The notes under the pieces are model-generated. The model saw only the letters and a list, made by a program, of their open reading frames with translations. It was not told the DNA's origin and searched no databases. From Scilla litardierei (Eukaryota; Streptophyta; Magnoliopsida; Asparagales; Asparagaceae), in NCBI GenBank assembly GCA_030789695.1, contig CM061142.1, forward strand, positions 143,687,637 to 143,751,636: 64,000 nt of DNA, in the 5' to 3' direction. How positions within the stretch are numbered: the first letter of the stretch is position 1; the number at the start of each line of letters is the position of its first letter. Shown in pieces: positions 45,753-58,531 of this stretch. A program made the position numbers and the translations under genes.

Positions 45753-47159
45753 TATCGTATTTGACTTAGGTATAGTCGATGGACTTTCACAGTCATGAAT
45801 CGACTCCTTGCGGTCCAGCGGACGCGGCCAGGGAATTGACTAAGACAGGATCACTTGTTACCCAGTCTAGCTAGGTTGGTCCAGCAAACTTAGCCCATCA
45901 CATTGACCGACATCATGATCCATTGAAGGAGTTTTCATCAATTCTATGTTTGTCCAAACAACTAAATGGCTTTTAATTAAGAAAACTAGTTAATCCTTAT
46001 CAACTAGTGGATCCTAAAATTCGAAATTTTATGGATTGGTTGAACAATTTTTATTAAGTCCTTATCAACTATAAGGTTCATTCGTTCAACGTGCTACCCC
46101 AATCTAATTGGGATTTTATAAAACAATTACAACATGTTTCAACATTTGTCTTTTATGAAAATCATCAATTAAACGATTTAAAGAAATGATTTACAATCAA
46201 ATGGACTATCCTAATCTGGTATTTGGTATTGATGTTGTTTTTGTTTTATCAAACATAGCATGTCACTAGTTTATTAAAATTTCATCTCATAAAATTTTAA
46301 ACAATTAATGGCTAACATAATAAGGTTCATGAATACATTATTCAATATGTCCATTAAAAATGAAACAACTAATTTATCCGCATAAATAAAAGTTTCAACT
46401 AGTGACATATAATGAGTATTTACAAGTTTAAAATTATCAACATAATCAAAACACGCAAATCTAAAATTTAACAATTAAATTTGAAGATAAAAATTTAAAG
46501 ATTCAAAACATTTTATCACATAAAACTAGGTATAAAATTATCAAATAATTCTAAAACCTAGGCTTTAAAATTTTAATCAATAATTTAGAAACAAATATGT
46601 AATTTAAAAGAAACTTAATTTATCTCTTCATCTGATGAAAATAAAATATTTCTTTCAATGTACATATCCATTAGATCAATTTTAAAACACTTTTAAAAAC
46701 ATTAGAAATCATTTTAAAGCTTTCAGATTTTTTTTTCAGCATGTTCTATTCGATAGCTCACCGATTTGACTCTCGCTGAAGAGGGGCCTATTGCAGGAGT
46801 TCCTGACCTGAAGCAAATGTTTAAAATTTCTAATCTTTATGTAACTTAAGAAAATTTAAATTCCAAAAATAAAATATTTCTTTGAAGTTACACAAACTTT
46901 AAAAAATATTAAATGCTCGGAGAAATTATTATATCTCATAAAAATTTTATAAAGCATTTAAACGTTTGAGATCCATTTAAAATTATCGCATAAAGTTAAA
47001 TCGTCTCAAAAATTTTGTGTTGCAAAAAAAAAAACAACTTCTAAAACACAAAATAATTTTTTAAACTAATTTTAACATAAAGCCAAAAAATAGTTCGTTT
47101 GTGTAAACCAAGCAATTTTAAAGATTTAAAAAGTCGCTATAATAGATCTATATCATAAC
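45753..47159 (-). mobile_element. Leader of element A, distal part
   Basis: AT-rich non-coding leader between F and the primer site of A. It matches B leader up to the point where C interrupts B (shared CATCTGATG near 46630). No ORF of note is present; the frame at 46274-46474 has no domain. Confidence 0.65.
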
Positions 47160-47176
47160 CGTGGCTCTTATACCAC
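47160..47176 (-). other. Primer binding site of element A
   Basis: The minus strand reads GTGGTATAAGAGCCAC, a variant of the initiator-Met type site TGGTATCAGAGCCAC with one or two changes. It abuts the LTR start at 47177 and confirms the minus orientation of A. Confidence 0.85.
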
Positions 47177-49121
47177 TGTTGGGGTTTTTGGCGGACCCCA
47201 TAGCTCGGGTCTATGTCCGTCCTAAGTCGGACGGACCACAGGGCACAAAAGCGCAGCGGAAATAGAAAACAAAATTTTCTAGACTAGCTAAACTATTTAG
47301 CTAGGCTCTGAGGGAGCCAGAACCTAGCCCGATCTATACCAACTTGGGGTGGTTCTGACCATCCCAAGAGGGATTTACTCTAAAGCGACTAATTAAATCT
47401 ACACTAAAAACTACTTAACCACATACCCGGAATCTTGGCCGTGGAGCAGGCAAGATATACCGCACCGTCTTCAGAAGCTCCTCGTAGACGAGCCGCCTTG
47501 ACTCGAACCGCCTGAGCCGCCTCGCACCCTCGAACTGATCTGCCCGAACCGACTTTCGTCTCCGAGCCGATCACATGCGGTAGAAAGTTTCACTTGAGAA
47601 GAACCCGCGTCTTAGACGTCCGGATCAAAATCCAAACCCCTTCGTAGTCTTGCTAGGACTACTTTGGAGAATAGGAAGAGTGATAGAGAATAGTTTAGCC
47701 GCCGATCGAGCTTACTCTAAAAGTCTGGAGCTACTCGATCGATGACTTGGTGTGTTTTTCAACGAAGAGAGTGCACCACTATTTATATAGGGAGTCGGTA
47801 CTCACTCTCTCGTTGCGAGCAATGTGGGACGATCGTTAATTTGGAGAAAATTCAATTAAGCTCATTTAGCTTAATTTAAAGTTTAGTGAGCTTTTCTCAA
47901 AAGCAAACTTTAACTAATTAATTCTCTCCGAGCATTAAACTTTAGACACCAAACAAGCTATCAATCCGAAGAGCTTCGAATGGTGAACGTGTAGGAACCG
48001 ACAACGACGAATTTCGACTTCGTTTGACCCCTCAAACAATTGCTCAAAGTTGGGCAAATTATCGAAATTCATAGCCGTCATTTGGGGTTTCAAAAAACCC
48101 AAATGACTTAAGTTGTGGGCGCGCCCGCTAAGCTTCGAGGGCACGCCCGCCCAAGGAGACAAGGGCGGGCCGCACGCCCGCTGGGCAGCGGGCGTGCGCC
48201 CCCTACCGCAGCGGGTACTGGCCCGCTGCAAGCAGCGGGTCGCGCCCGCTTGCAGCGGGCGCCTGCCTGCCCACTGCATGCAGCGGGCTGTGCCCGTTTG
48301 CCTTTGTCTATGGGCTTGTTAGCCCAGTGGGTGTAACCCACTTCGACTTGGACTATTTTCACGTTTATGGGCTCGTTTGTGCTCCGATTTGGACGCGGTT
48401 TGAACCTGTGTTTAGACCAGGATGATCCCGTCAGCCAGGTAACCCTTTCCAATATGTTTGTTCCTACTAAATTTGTCGTAACCAATTTACGACACATTTA
48501 ATCTTTGGTTTGCATCAAATGCAACATTTGTCCATATTGCTATTGCGACTAACTTTCACAACTTGACTTGTGAATATCATCAAATGATTTTCTCTCAATT
48601 TATCTTCCTATTATTAAGACACGAACACTACTTGATGTGAGACCCTACAGCCTGACCTTACTACATATTGGGGCTCGAAACCCCTAGACGATGGTCACTA
48701 CGAGTAGTTGATGTCGTCCCTGTTTCAGAATCATCATAACGTGATCGAACCTTTGACAAAAGCATCATTGGGTTTACATTGGATGTGTCAGTGATGAACT
48801 CCGTTATCTATAGTCCCTTCGTTAAGACTGTGTTCCTATTGGCCTAAGGTATGGTTTACTGTCAACCATATTAGACAACATTGGTCAGTATACGTCGGTC
48901 TTTGTTGTATACACGTTGTACTTCTTACAACGTACCCCGGCCGAGGATTAACATAAAGACCGTACTGAGCTTGTAACACTAACTTCCCTTTAATGGAAGT
49001 GACGAATCCCATCTAAGTCATTTGCTCGCCTCGAGAGCTTCGGGTGCAACTCAACCTAAGATCTTTCAGCAGGCCTAGCCTTGAAGCTAGATCATAGGTC
49101 TAAGCTACACCGTTGACTCAC
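47177..49121 (-). mobile_element. 5' LTR of element A, first segment
   Basis: Matches 33928-35874 of the other LTR, including TATA (47780-47789), hairpins and a shorter GC palindrome cluster (about 48118-48297). A stretch at about 48478-48530 (GTAACCAATTTACGAC...) is not in the left copy. It is cut at 49121 by element G and continues at 58532. Confidence 0.9.
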
Positions 49122-52100
49122 TGTAATGGCAGGTACTCGCTATTCGTCATACGGCTGTGCGTATAGCAATTTCGAGTACCTGATTGGTTTTGTGCTTAGT
49201 ATGTGAGTCGTGTTGTTGAGTTGATAGGGTCGTAGCACCTTGGTTGCATCCTTAGCAAGCCACCCCGACGTGTGCCCAACTTAGAATTACCGTCGCCTTT
49301 GGACCCCGTATCTTTTATAACGTGTTACGTGCACGTAGCCTTGTTTGAGCACGTATTTATTTTTGACTTTGTTCGTAACCGAACCCTATTGTGTGATATG
49401 TCGTTGTCATCGTCTCTGAGAGTATAAAATTATGGCACTAATTTGGAACGACCTTTCATGGGTCGTTCTCCCATGATTTGATCTTATTCGAAGAGACATC
49501 GCGATTTTCACTTTTGTCGTAAGGCCTTTCTATTTTTAATTTTGTTTCATGTCGTCAAAATTATGATCCGTCTCCTCTGCCTTCTTTCTCTCGTCGTCCC
49601 GGTCACCTCAATATTTATTTCACAAATTTTGAGCTTCGTTTAAATTACTTTCACTTTTTGGCCCAACTTATCACATTTGTAGCCCTAAGTTTCATCTTGA
49701 GTTTTCTCCCTAATAAAAATCATTAATAATACCCTATGTTACATCATATATTGACTTGACTTAGCCTAGGCCCTAGTACCCAAGCCCCAAGCCGCAACAC
49801 ACACAGCACACTCTTTTGGGCATTTCAATTCCTATTCTAATATAATAAAAAATCTTATAACCCTAGCCCAGCCATTTTCTCACGTGAGCCTACCCTATTA
49901 AACACCTAGATCATCATCTCTTCACAGCTGATAACAAGAAGTCGCCGGCCCTAAAAACTTTTCGTACAGAACCCCCGCCCCCTCAATGGGTCGCCTTCCT
50001 CCCCTCTCGCAGCCAGCTGCTGACGACCCCTCCTAGATCACGACCAAACCCCACGGCGGCGCTGCTCTGACCGCCGAACATCCCCTCCTCCAAGATCGCC
50101 AGAAACCGCTTTCTACCATTACTCCAGCCCCATCTCCTCCCTTATCTATCACCCCCGCGGCCTCCGACTCCTCTTCTCTGGCCTCCACTGTCGGAAAACA
50201 CGCCGCCGCCTCGTCTTCTTCCGCAGCAGCACCAAACCCACGCCTCGAATTCGCACGACGGCCTCCCCACGCTATCCGGCCGTGCTGCGACGTTCTCCCC
50301 GGCCTTCAGACCCCCAGCAACCAACCCTCCTCTGTGATCACCGCCAACTCCGTCGAGGCCTTCTCCGAAAGCGCATGCCGCAAACTCCTGCATCGCACAG
50401 CAACACCGAGCCGTCCCCTCCTTTCAAATTCGTAAGCTGATCCTCGTGCCGTCACCATTTTCGAGCAGCCCTCTTCGACCCGCTCTCCGACCCAACCCCG
50501 ATGGCAGCGTAAGGGGGGAATCCTCTCAACGGTTAGTAGCGTGCATTAGATACTTAAGATCTGGTTGCTTATAGACGATCCGTAAGTTAAATTTGTAATG
50601 TCGTTGGCCGAATGTTTATTAGAATCAGTAGTAATACTTTATAAACCTAGTTGCCAATTGTTGTGTGGTAGTTATAACGTCAGAACATCTATGTTAATGA
50701 TATATTTATAAATCTGTTCACGTGTTGGTGTTGTAACAGCCTGTGTTATTATATGAGATGTTAGTGACATTAAAATCTATGTATAACCTGTCGTAGGATA
50801 GAGAACTTGTTAAGAATCGGATCATTAGACGTTTTAGGATTGCCTAATAATTCTTATCCATCATTACGAACTTATTTCGTGCACGTGTTTCATCTCAGAG
50901 TATCCACCGTTCCGTACCGTGCACACTGACGGAGTCCAACCCCTGACGTCGCTATCCGACGTCAGAGTAGCTCTCGCGTCGTGTTGAGGTAAGTCTCTCT
51001 CCGTAGGAACCCACACCGCATGTTAACAAGATAAAAACTGTAATTTTATTGTGTTGGTTAATTCACTAAGTGAAGATAATGAATATGGGACTGTAGGCTG
51101 GTGGACTTGTGCACGTAGGTTGTTTGTGGCTTTGGACTCTTTGGACGGTGTTTTTCTGACGTCAGACTTGCAGGCAAGTGAAACTTGCCAAACTTTGCTT
51201 AGGGCCATGTTTTAGGCCACTTCCTTGTTTTTAGCGTAAAAGAGACTAGACAGTGAAATGATAGTTGTCTAGACACAACTTTAAGATCTAGCTTGACAAC
51301 GAAGCTAGATCTGTCACCGTGCCATGTCATTCATGTATTGATAACTGCCATGTTTAAATTCCTTATCTGTACGCACTTAAACTGTTAACTGCCATGCATT
51401 GCATCTTACATGTCATCCAAGTTGAATGTTGCATTCGTAGCACACGCTACAATACTTGTACTTCCTTGTTCAGGCTAGGTGCACCCCTATGCCATCATGA
51501 AAAACACTTCCTGGCTCGTGATCCTGAAGATGGGCGCCAGTCCATATACACGTGGAGGGGTAGGGATAAGCGATCACTTGAGCTTAGGAGTTGGCCCGAT
51601 CAGCCACTCTAGCCAAAAGGCGTAATCTCTGTGCACGACGTGCTTACTAGACTTGTCCTTGTACTTGTGTTTGTTCTTGCAAAACTTGACATCTATGCCA
51701 TGATTTAAATGCCATGCTCGTACTTTACTTTCCTTGTTGCACTCATACTTTAACTGCCATGCCATTACATCATGCTAGAACTGCTAGGTTGTTTTACTTA
51801 GTTTCCTTGCACAAGTCTCTTGTAGACTTGCTGACATGTGTCCCTTGCTCTTTTGGGTGTCACATGTTAGACCCTGAGCCAGAGACCGTAGCTAAGTACG
51901 TGGTTGTTGCTGACGCTGAGCCTGAGTCCATGTCTGCCCAGGAGGAGTTTTGCGGACACCGGTGATCATTCTTAGTGACCTCGCTGAGCTTCCTTTTGTT
52001 TTAGGATTTCTGTTAGTTGTCGATGCGTGGCACCCGTACTTTGTACCTTGTACTTTTGTTGGCCATTCTGGGGCCTTTTAGATTCTTTTCTTTTAGCCTG

Positions 52101-52315
52101 GTGGCTTTTTCTCTGATGTTGAAACTTATTTATGGATATTCTGAGATTTCTCTTTTGTCTCATTTCCTTTATTATTATCTTTGTTTCGTTTTGCGTTGCA
52201 AGGACCTGTCGTTTAAAGTAGTTTGATGCTTATCGGACTTGTAGCTTTGTAGCTTCAAGTCTGAGCGGACCTTCTCACGCTTTGCCTCCATATTTTTGGG
52301 AAGCGGGACGTGACA
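49122..52315 (+). mobile_element. 5' LTR of element G (Ty3 derivative)
   Basis: 3194 bp, TGTAATGG (TGTAACGG in the other copy) to GGGACGTGACA. Features include a terminal hairpin (49132-49180), CTCACGTGAG (49879-49888), a GC-rich block (about 49960-50520) and hairpins CTGACGTC/GACGTCAG (50943-50965) and AGATCTAGCTT/AAGCTAGATCT (51284-51312). It shares with D the TGTAACG start, GCGGGACGTGACA-type end and a TGCCATGC-rich region, so G is a related but distinct family. Confidence 0.9.
49132..49180. repeat. Hairpin at the 5' terminus of LTR G
   Basis: Arms GGTACTCG/CGAGTACC enclose an inner hairpin ATACG/CGTAT. It starts about 10 bp from the LTR end and is present in both LTRs (55358-55406). D has a small hairpin at the same place (GTATT, TTCG loop, AATAC at 26009-26022). 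Confidence 0.75.
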
Positions 52316-55300
52316 GGTTTTGTTGGTGGCCCATGCAGGTCAATCTTGCAACTGCGAATTATTGGAACAACGATAATAACTATGGAATGTCCATTAAATA
52401 AATTGCAACATCCGAGTCAAAAGCCTTAAGTCTAGTCGTTTTCCTATGTCACTAGGTGGTGAAAAGACTTAGTTAGACGTCTGTGCTTGCTAGTTAGAGG
52501 ACCCTGATTGTTAGTTAGACTCCATGCTAGGAATTAATTTAATCGTCGTAGGAGTTCCCTTGGAGGTTCTTGTCTAGCCCTGATCATATTAGACCTCTAG
52601 AAATTCTTTAGTCGTTCGTTTGGGTTCATCGATTTCGGGCCCAACAGAACATGATCTTACTTCTCTTAGGACCTTTCCCTGATGTCTCTAATATATTCTA
52701 GCTCATTAGAAGCCCTAGTGTTAAGTTTCTCTTGACCCTTAGGCAACCCGATAATTAGAACCCCCTATTTCTATCACTTTTATGATCACTACACTTCTAG
52801 GTTACTGACCGTAGAACTCCATCGTAGCAATTTCACTAAATTATTTCCCTTCATCTTTACGCTTTATTTGATTCACTTCGTTCCTTTCGAATCACGTGAA
52901 TCAACATGTCATCATCGTCAATCATTGAAACTTTTCCATTACTACCCTGACCATTCGATGAATATTTTCAAAGTTATCTATTTTGAATTTCTTTTCCGGT
53001 TTAAGTTATTTGAAAACATTCAACATGCATTTAAGACTCCATACATTCTCTGAATTTTGAAATCTTTCGCTGAAATCTTTAAAATTATTATTTTATTATA
53101 TTTGCTAACCTATGTCTTCCACACTCGTGTAAATATCTTAATTTCTTTAAATGATGACATTTCGATAATTCAAAATATCATTTCCTCCTCTACTATATAC
53201 AAACTACACAAGTTTAATTCAACGACTTATTTTATCGACTCCTAAATATTTTCCTATGCAAAAGAGAGCTTCAACTTTTCAAGTATGACCGTTTTATACT
53301 TTTAGTGTTTTAACTTATATCATTTACATCCTATGAGGGTAATATTACACTTTTCTTTCCCCACTTAAACGTTCACCATTATATCACAGTTTCACTTGAT
53401 CAATTTATCTCCTTATCCTCGCCCTACCTGAACCCATTCTTTCCGATCTTGTTTCGATACGCTATCTGATCTTGGTTTCCTTCCTCTTGCTTAGTCATCC
53501 CACCTGTGCTTACCGTTGTTCATGTCACACCAGTTTAGTAATGAGCCATTTGGTTTTGGGATGTAGTCGTGGTGCATGAATATAGGTAGAGGGTGTGGAC
53601 CCGTATGAGCGTGCTACTCTTAGGGTATTAATAATTAACTCTTGTATTATGTATATATGATCAGTGTTATTCGTGATATATGTGTGAAGTTGTATATATG
53701 GTGGTGTTATTATATACGTGAGGATAGCTATACCACTTTAGGGATGCCTGTGTAAATATTGGAAATTGTATTGGAGTATATACTAGTAGGATAGTAGCTA
53801 GATGATACTTGTAGATGCTTGGTATATAATATATTAGTAAGTCAGGTGAATGTTAGGTGTAATGATAATAGGAGTTCTTATAGTTAAGTGAGTAGGCCTA
53901 TTATGTGACCTATTTGTTAGTACATGTGGGCTTGTGCTCGCACGTAGATATGTATTGTGATTAGATGTAAGTAGTTATGTATTTGCTACATGAGTATATA
54001 TGTTATATACGTATGGTAGTAGGATTAAAATTTGTTTAGTATCTCTTGCTTTTGCGGGATGTTGTGTGTGCGTGTATACCATGAGGCATACACGATTATT
54101 GCATATCTTAATTATGTACGAATAAGTAGATGTATAGGTATACTAATTATAGGTAGATGGATGTGGTGTGAATATATATATGTTACATGTGTATGACTAT
54201 ACGACAAATGCATATATATTAGGAGGGTATTATAATTGTAAGTGTGCTGATGTCTGTAATATTATTATGGTATATAAAGTGGTTGAACTATGTGGGTGTT
54301 ACTTGACTAATCATTAAGTGTGATTGACTTATGGTATGTATATGGTTATATTGGTAGATGTGTATACTTTGGAGTGGTATTGGTATGGGTATAAATACCG
54401 TGTTATGTATATAGAGTATTCTGATATGTGTTTCGAGTCTCACTCAAGCTTGAGTGGTTATACTCTAAGTTTATTGTTATGTATGTCTGTAGTTTGCATA
54501 TAGCGATGTTTGATGTATGTATAGTGATAGGAGTGTTTGTGCCTAGTTGTGTTACACACATGATTGTGGGTCGCTATACCAGTATATAGTTATAGGTGTT
54601 GCTCTTGTGGTATAGTTATTTACTAAGGACTTGCTTGTGTGAACATATGTGTGCTAGCTAAACTAGGTGTGTAGATGTGCTGAGTATATAGTGGTATGGT
54701 TGGTATATATGAATGAAATGTTAGCGTGTATGGGTGTGCACCATGCACGGGTAAGTATGTGCTTAGTTATAGGTATTGGTGACTATGGTATATGTGGCAG
54801 TCGTAAATACAGTTATAGGACCGTATGTGATGTGAATATATGATGAAATGTTTGCATGCATTTGAATGACTATATATTGTTAAATTGTAGTAGTGGTGAA
54901 TGTATATTAGATATTGAAAAACTTGATTTAAGTAATGGTATGGTGTGACTAAATTTGTTGATGTGTTTGGTATTGGATGTATACTAGGAATTATTAGGGA
55001 GTAGTATACCCGTGTTTGTTTTGTGCATAGGTAGCTAACTATACGTAGAGCAATGATTGTATTGGCTAGTGTGAGACTAATCTTATGTGAGTATCTGAAC
55101 TATTGTTTGTGCTAGGTTAGTAGTAGTTATATAAGGGATGTATGCATATGATTTAAATACGTGCATGAATGAGTATATACATGTTAGCAGAGTTATTGTT
55201 TGACTACCTAGTATATGTATAAGCATTGGTAATGACTATACCTGATTGAATTATAGTGTGATGTGATCGGGATAGCTGCTAGTCTGGATAGAGTTATATT

Positions 55301-55347
55301 TACAGTTAGAGAGTCCGAGGACAGACTTTATCCTAAGGTGGGGAGGA
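52316..55347 (+). mobile_element. Non-coding internal region of element G
   Basis: About 3.0 kb with no gag or pol. A candidate primer site TGGCCCATGCAGGTC is at 52327-52341, 11 bp from the LTR as in D. The polypurine tract AAGGTGGGGAGGA ends at 55347. The first part (52600-53500) is rich in T and C; from about 53530 to 55320 the plus strand is poor in C and rich in T, G and A. Short frames (52868-53245) have no domain. This fits a LARD-type non-autonomous element. Confidence 0.75.
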
Positions 55348-58300
55348 TGTAACGGTCGGTACTCGCTATTCGTCATACGGCTGTGCGTATAGCAATTTCG
55401 AGTACCTGATTGGTTTTGTGCTTAGTATGTGAGCCGTGTTGTTGATTTGATAGGGCCGTAGCACCTTGGTTAAATCCTTAGCAAGCCACCCCGACGTGTG
55501 CCCAACTTAGAATTACCGTCGCCTTTGGACACCGTATCTTTTATAACGCGTTACGTGCACGTAGCCTTATTCGAGCACGTATTTATTTTTGACTTTGTCT
55601 GTAACCGAACCCTATTGTGTGATATGTCGTTGTGATCGTCTCTGAGAGTATTAAATTGTGGCACTAATTTGGAACGACATTTCACGGGTCGTTCTCCCAC
55701 GATTTGATCTTATTCGAATAGACGTCGCGATTTTCACTTTTGTCGTAAGGCCTTTCTATTTTAAATTTCGTTTCTTGTCGTCAAAATTATGATCTGTCTC
55801 CTCCGTCTGCTTTCTCTCGTCGTCCCGGTCACCTCAATATTTATTTCACAATTTTTGAGCTTCGTTTAAATTACTTTCACTGTTTGGCCCAACTTATCAC
55901 ATTTGTATCCCTAAGTTTCGTCTTGACTGTTCTCCCTAATAAAAATCATTAATAATACCATATGTTACATCATATATTGCCTTGACTTAGCCTAGGCCCT
56001 AGTACCCAAGCCCCAAGCCGCAACACACACATCACACTCTTTTGGGCTTTTTAATTCCTATTCTAATATAATAAAAACTCTTATAACCCTAGCCCAGCCA
56101 TTTTCTCACGTGAGCCTACCCTATTAAACACCTAGGTCATCATCTCTTCACAGCTGATAACAAGAAGCCGCCGGCCCTAAAAACTTTTCGCACAGAACCC
56201 CCGCCCCCCTCAACGGGTCGCCTTCATCCCCTCTCGTGGCCAGCTGCCGACGACCCCTCCTAGATCGCGACCAAACCCCACAGCGGCGCTGCTCTGACCG
56301 CCAAACATCCCCTCCTCCAAGATCACCGAAAACCGCTTTCCACCATTACTATGGCCCCCTCTCCTCCCTTATTGATCACCCCCACGGCCTCCGACTCCTC
56401 TTCTCTGGCTTCCATTGTCGGAAAACATGCCGTCGCCTCGTCTTCTTCCGCAGCAGCACCAAACCCGCGCCTCGACTTTGCACGGCGGCCTCCCCACGTT
56501 GTCCGGCCGTGCTCCGACGTTCTCCCCGGCCTTCAGACCCCCAGCGACCAACCCTCCTCCGTGATCACTGCCTACTCCGTCGGGGCCTTCTCCGAGAGCG
56601 CAGGCCGCGAACTCCTACATCTCACAGCAACAACGATCCGTCCCCTCCTTTCAAATTCGTGAGCTGCTCCTCGCGCCGTCACCATTTTCGAGCAGCCCCC
56701 TTCGACCCGCTCTCCGACCCAACCCCGGTGGCAGCGTAAGGGGGAATCCTCTCAACGGTTAGTAGCGTGCATTAGATACTTAAGATCTGGTTGCTTATAG
56801 ACGATCCGTAAGTTAACTTAGTAATGTCGTTGGCTGAATGTTTATTAGAATCAGTAGTAATACTTTATAAACCTAGTTGCCAATTGTTGTGTGGTAGTTA
56901 TAACGTCAGAACATCTATGTTAATGATATATTTATAAATCTGTTCACGTGTTGGTGTTGTAACAGCCAGTGTTATTATATGAGATGTTAGTGACATTAAA
57001 ATCTATGTATAACCTGTCGTAGGATAGAGAACTTGTTAAGAATCGGATCATTAGACGATTTAGGATTGCCTAATAATTCTTATCCATCGTTACAAACTTA
57101 TTTCATGCACGTGTTTCATCTCAGAGTATCCACCATTCCGTACCGTGCACACTGATGGAGTCCAACCCCTGACGTCGCTACCCGACGTCAGAGTAGCTCT
57201 CGCGTCGTGTTGAGGTAAATCTCTCTCTGTAGGAACCCACACCGCATGTTAACAAGATAAAAACTGTAATTTTATTGTGTTGGTTAATTCACTAAGTGAA
57301 GATAATGAATATGGGACTGTAGGCTGGTGGACTTGTGCACGTAGGTTGTTTGTGACTTTGGACCCTTTGGACGGTGTTTTTCTGACGTCAGACTTGCAGG
57401 CAAGTGAAACTCGCTAAACTTTGCTTAGGGCCATGTTTTAGGCCACTTCCTTGTTTTTAGCGTAAAAGAGACTAGACAGTGAAATGATAGCTGTCTAGAC
57501 GCAACTTTAAGATCTAGCTTGACAATGAAGCTAGATCTGTCACCCTGCCATGTCATTCTTGCATTGATAACTTCCTTGTTTAAATTCCTTATCTGTACGC
57601 ACTTAAACTGTTATCTGCCATGCATTGCATCTTACATGTCATCCAAGTTGAATGTTACATTCGTAGCACACGCTACAATACTTGTACTTCCTTGTTCAAG
57701 CTAGGTGCACCCCTATGCCATCATGAAAAACACTTCCTGGCTCGTGATCCAGAAGATGGGCACCAGTCCATATACACGTGGAGGGGTAGGGATAAGCGAT
57801 CACTTGAGCTTAGGAGTTGGCCCGATCAGCCACTCTCGCCAAAAGGCGTAATCTCTGTGCACGACGTGCTTACTAGACTTGTCCTTGTACTTGTGTTTTT
57901 TCTTGCAAAACTTGACATCCATGCCATGATTTAAATGCCATGCTCGTACTTTACTTTACTTGTTGCACTCATACTTTAACTGCCATGCCATTACATCATG
58001 GTAGAACTGCTAGGTTGTTTTACTTTCACTTTCAGTTTCCTTGCATAAGTCTCTTGTAGAATTGCTGACATGTGCCCCTTGCTCTTTTGGGTGTCACATG
58101 TTAGACCCTGCGCCAGAGACCGTAGCTGAGTACATGGTTGTTGCTGATGCTGAGCCTGAGTCCATGTCTGCCCAGGAGGAGTTTTGCGGACACCGGTGAT
58201 CATTCTTAGTGACCTCGCTGATCTTCCTTTTATTTTAGGATTTCTGTTAGTTGTCGATGTGTGGCACCCTTACTTTGTACCTTGTACTTTTGTTGGCCAT

Positions 58301-58531
58301 GCTGGGGCCTTTTAGATTCTTTTCTTTTAGCCTGGTGGCTTTTTCTGTGCTGTTGAAATTTATTTATGGATATTCTGAGATTTCTCTTTTGTCTCATTTC
58401 CTTTATTATTATCTTTGTTTCGTTTCGCATTGCAAGGACCTGCCGTTTAAAGTAGTTTGATGCGTATCGGACTTGTAGCTTTGTAGCTTCAAGTCTGAGC
58501 GGTCCTTCTCACGCTTCGCCTCCATATTTTT
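55348..58531 (+). mobile_element. 3' LTR of element G, end deleted
   Basis: Matches the left LTR from TGTAACGG to CCATATTTTT but lacks the final 18 or so bases (GGGAAGCGGGACGTGACA). Element A sequence resumes at once, about 63 bp further on than where it stopped. Terminal LTR sequence and flanking A sequence were lost in one deletion, so no target duplication can be recognised. Confidence 0.88.

Noticed and set aside
56236..56739. 167-codon frame in LTR G
   Set aside because: The left LTR copy (about 50000-50520) does not keep this frame, and no domain is visible. Same explanation as for the GC block of D.
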